Below are positions 62,161 through 64,000 of a DNA stretch of 64,000 bases, piece after piece. Source of the DNA: Shewanella sp. Isolate13 (GTDB lineage Bacteria > Pseudomonadota > Gammaproteobacteria > Enterobacterales > Shewanellaceae). The stretch is from positions 22,049 to 86,048 of the forward strand of contig NZ_JAKEVD010000007.1 of NCBI RefSeq assembly GCF_022398325.1, in the 5' to 3' direction. The number at the start of each line of letters is the position of its first letter. Within the stretch, counting starts at the first letter, position 1. The notes under the pieces were generated by a model. The model made no database searches. It was not told where the DNA came from and saw nothing but the letters and a program-made list of their open reading frames with translations. The translations under genes and the position numbers were made by a program.

Positions 62161-62882
62161 ATCATGCCTCCGTTTACCGAGATCACTTGGCGGGTGATAT
62201 AGGCGGCGTCTTCTGACATTAAGTAATTGGCTAGGCCTGCAATCTCAGACGGCTTACCCATGCGGCGCATCGGCACAATATCGTTGACCATCTCTTTTGG
62301 TATATCGCTAACCATATCGGTCTCGATAAGGCCTGGGGCGATGCAGTTTACGGTGATTTTACGTTTAGCGAGCTCTAAGGAGAGCGCCTTAGTCGCGCCA
62401 ATAATCCCCGCCTTAGATGCGCTGTAGTTGACCTGACCACGATTGCCAGCAATGCCCGATACCGATGCAAGGGTAATGATGCGTCCACCTTGGCGGCTTT
62501 GTACCATAGGCATCACAGTCGGATGAATAACGTTATAGAAACCATCTAGGTTGGTGTGGACTACGCTGTCCCATTCTGACTCTGTCATCGCAGGGAAGGC
62601 GGTATCGGCATTGATACCGGCATTGAGCACCACGCCATAATAGGCACCATGCTGCTCAATGTCTTGCTCTATGGCTTGTTTGACCGCGGCTCTGTCGGCG
62701 ATATCAAACTGCAGACAGCTGACCTTAATCCCGAGCTGCTCAAGCTCCGTCTTGGTGGCATCGGCGGCGGTTTGATTGCTATGAAAATGCATCGCAATAT
62801 CATGGCCTGAAGCGGCAAGTTTTAGGGCGATGGCTTTGCCTATTCCGCGGCTTGAACCGGTAATTAATACTCTTTTCGTCAT
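62157..62882 (-). CDS. apeQ: 3-oxoacyl-ACP reductase (ApeQ/FabG-like)
   Basis: 241 residues, short-chain dehydrogenase. ITGSSRGIGKAIALKLAASG is the NADPH-binding motif, NAGIN stabilises the sheet, and Ser-Tyr-Lys are in LASVSGIAGN and NYSASKAG. It reduces the 3-keto group after each condensation. It overlaps apeR by four bases and lies 107 bp after the dehydratase gene. Confidence 0.87.
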   Translation of the reverse strand: MTKRVLITGSSRGIGKAIALKLAASGHDIAMHFHSNQTAADATKTELEQLGIKVSCLQFDIADRAAVKQAIEQDIEQHGAYYGVVLNAGINADTAFPAMTESEWDSVVHTNLDGFYNVIHPTVMPMVQSRQGGRIITLASVSGIAGNRGQVNYSASKAGIIGATKALSLELAKRKITVNCIAPGLIETDMVSDIPKEMVNDIVPMRRMGKPSEIAGLANYLMSEDAAYITRQVISVNGGMI

Positions 62883-62989
62883 CTTGTTGCTCCCTGCGTA
62901 GCGCCCATTAGTCTGATATTTGTGGTTGCCTCAGTGAGGCTAGTTATGACTGAGTAGGTACGCTGCACCTTGGTATTTTTATCGATAAA

Positions 62990-63505
62990 TTACTGAGTAG
63001 ACTCGGCAATGTAGGCTAAGGCATCTTGTGGCTGGAACACATTCACATTGGCTTCGGCCACTACCTCTTGGTTATGCAATATTTGGCAGTCAAATACCGC
63101 TAAGCCCGATTCCTCTTGGTAGAGGCGAGTCACTCGAGTTTGATAGCTTTGTCCAAGCTTAAATATTGGGATATGCATCTTCAGCTTGCGGCTTCCCAGC
63201 AAGAATCCCACTCTAATAATGTCGGCCCGCAGATGGGCTTCTACACCTGCCAGTGCCGCGATGCTTTGTGCCATATATTCGATGCCTACATAGTTGGGCA
63301 CGCCATTGAGAGTGGCATCGAAATAAGGACTTGAGGCCGATATCTCCGTCTGGGTCAGCAAGCTATCAGGGCTATAGTGCAGTAGCTGGCTGATTAAGAT
63401 CATCGGCTGACGGTGAGGGATAAACTTTTCCACCTCTTGTTCGGCAAGCTTAGTGACATCACACGGAGTTGCATCAAGCATCTTGGTTGGTCTCAATTGA
63501 GTCAT
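62990..63505 (-). CDS. apeP: 3-hydroxyacyl-ACP dehydratase (ApeP-like hot-dog)
   Basis: 171 residues, single hot-dog domain. FIPHRQPMILISQLLHYSPD resembles the FabZ/FabA His-containing start, and GIEYMAQSIAALAGVEA the central helix. It would remove water from the 3-hydroxyacyl chain to form the polyene double bonds. Its start lies inside the 3' end of the upstream ketosynthase gene (32-bp overlap). A second Met at residue 9 is a possible start that still overlaps. Confidence 0.83.
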   Translation of the reverse strand: MTQLRPTKMLDATPCDVTKLAEQEVEKFIPHRQPMILISQLLHYSPDSLLTQTEISASSPYFDATLNGVPNYVGIEYMAQSIAALAGVEAHLRADIIRVGFLLGSRKLKMHIPIFKLGQSYQTRVTRLYQEESGLAVFDCQILHNQEVVAEANVNVFQPQDALAYIAESTQ

Positions 63506-64000
63506 TGTTTATATTCTTTGGCGCTTCTTTGCTTGAGCAGTTACGGCTCAAGATCAGGCTAGCATTACTGCCACCAAAGGCAAAAGAGTTACTCATTACG
63601 TGATTAATATTGGCCTGTTGCCCTTTGGTGACTAGCGGAAGGCTTGGGTCGTTAGGATCTTGCTCGCCATCCCACACCTGCGGTGGCAATTGCTGGTGAG
63701 TATTGTAATCACTGAGCAGTAGATAGCAAAATGCCGCTTCTATCGCACCTGCGGCGCCCAAAGTATGGCCGGTTAGTGACTTGGTTGAGCTGCATGCTGG
63801 CAAGTTATTGCTAAACACTTGGTGTACGGCGCGGCTCTCCATGGCATCATTCTTGGGCGTCGCAGTGCCATGTAGGTTGAGGTAATCGATCTGTTCCGGC
63901 TTAAGCTTGGCCATATCAAGGGCGGCTTGCATAGCATTGACTGCGCCTCTGCCTTCGGGGTGCGGCGCCGAGATATGGTGGGCATCGCTAGATTCACCTA
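63474..64000 (-). CDS. apeO: Beta-ketoacyl-ACP synthase, 5' part beyond window (ApeO-like)
   Basis: The frame is open to the right edge; about 175 C-terminal residues are visible. SSDAHHISAPHPEGRGAVNAM precedes LNLHGTATPKNDAMES (catalytic His) and KSLTGHTLGAAGAIEAAF (second His), then FAFGGSNASLIL. These are typical KAS features; the Cys lies outside. It overlaps apeP by 32 bp, which points to translational coupling. In aryl polyene clusters apeO is the ketosynthase just before apeP. Confidence 0.82.
   Translation of the reverse strand, partial: GESSDAHHISAPHPEGRGAVNAMQAALDMAKLKPEQIDYLNLHGTATPKNDAMESRAVHQVFSNNLPACSSTKSLTGHTLGAAGAIEAAFCYLLLSDYNTHQQLPPQVWDGEQDPNDPSLPLVTKGQQANINHVMSNSFAFGGSNASLILSRNCSSKEAPKNINNDSIETNQDA

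Overview
The window reads as chromosome of a marine Shewanella, or a very close gammaproteobacterial relative. Coding density is high and base composition moderate. The syntenic blocks glnA-typA-rbn-dtd-yiiD and cpxA-cpxR/cpxP-fieF are enterobacterial-type. An MtrA/MtrB-type extracellular DMSO reductase (dmsEFAB), several multihaem c cytochromes and Shewanella-style intergenic hairpin repeats narrow this to Shewanella. No tRNA, rRNA, CRISPR array, prophage or complete transposase gene was seen.

Layout. 1-2254: 3' part of a trimeric autotransporter gene with near-identical 108-bp repeats. 2495-4158: trmL and a LysR regulator. 4159-6376: 2.2 kb without a credible gene, holding a possible sRNA, a row of triloop hairpins and a cluster of palindromic repeats. 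6377-11811: yjjW/yjjI glycyl-radical pair, an aldB-like aldehyde dehydrogenase and acuI/yhdH. 12506-19971: a sulfonium/acrylate island with LysR, a Tat-exported flavoprotein reductase, a tetrahaem cytochrome, a porin, the DMSP lyase dddY and a second porin. 20093-21749: LysR and TetR regulators. 21761-25552: cpxAR, cpxP, fieF. 25623-28433: a MITE-like element abutting ntrC, then ntrB and paired NtrC sites. 28504-37976: small envelope proteins, a prepilin, a NemR-like aldehyde-stress locus (TetR, yqhD-like, PfpI), and an Lrp-linked dioxygenase-like/kynureninase-like pair. 38082-49800: glnA, typA, pdxY, a NapH-like ferredoxin, rbn, a peptidase, dtd and a thioesterase. 49849-60807: dmsEFAB, two AraC-type regulators, a rhodanese and an octahaem lipoprotein. 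60916-64000: end of an aryl-polyene-type fatty-acid cluster, cut by the right edge.

How the genes fit together. The strongest story is organosulfur respiration. DddY would split DMSP in the periplasm into DMS and acrylate. The flavoprotein and its tetrahaem partner would then use acrylate, or a related enoate, as terminal electron acceptor. Two outer-membrane porins could admit substrate. Three promoters in this island carry the palindrome TTGGAA-N4-TTCCAA with exactly the same spacing to a TATNAT -10 box, and a fourth copy lies 115 bp upstream of the first promoter. This suggests one regulator controls the set. About 30 kb away dmsEFAB encodes respiration of DMSO, the oxidised form of DMS.

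Other regulatory sites read from sequence are a perfect CpxR box between cpxR and cpxP, two overlapping NtrC sites before ntrB, an NtrC site and a sigma-54-like promoter before glnA, twin TAGAC-N5-GTCTA operators around the NemR-like tetR, a CRP-like site between dmsE and an AraC-like gene, and a Fur-box-like site before rbn. Family assignments come from recognising motifs by eye; no database search was run.
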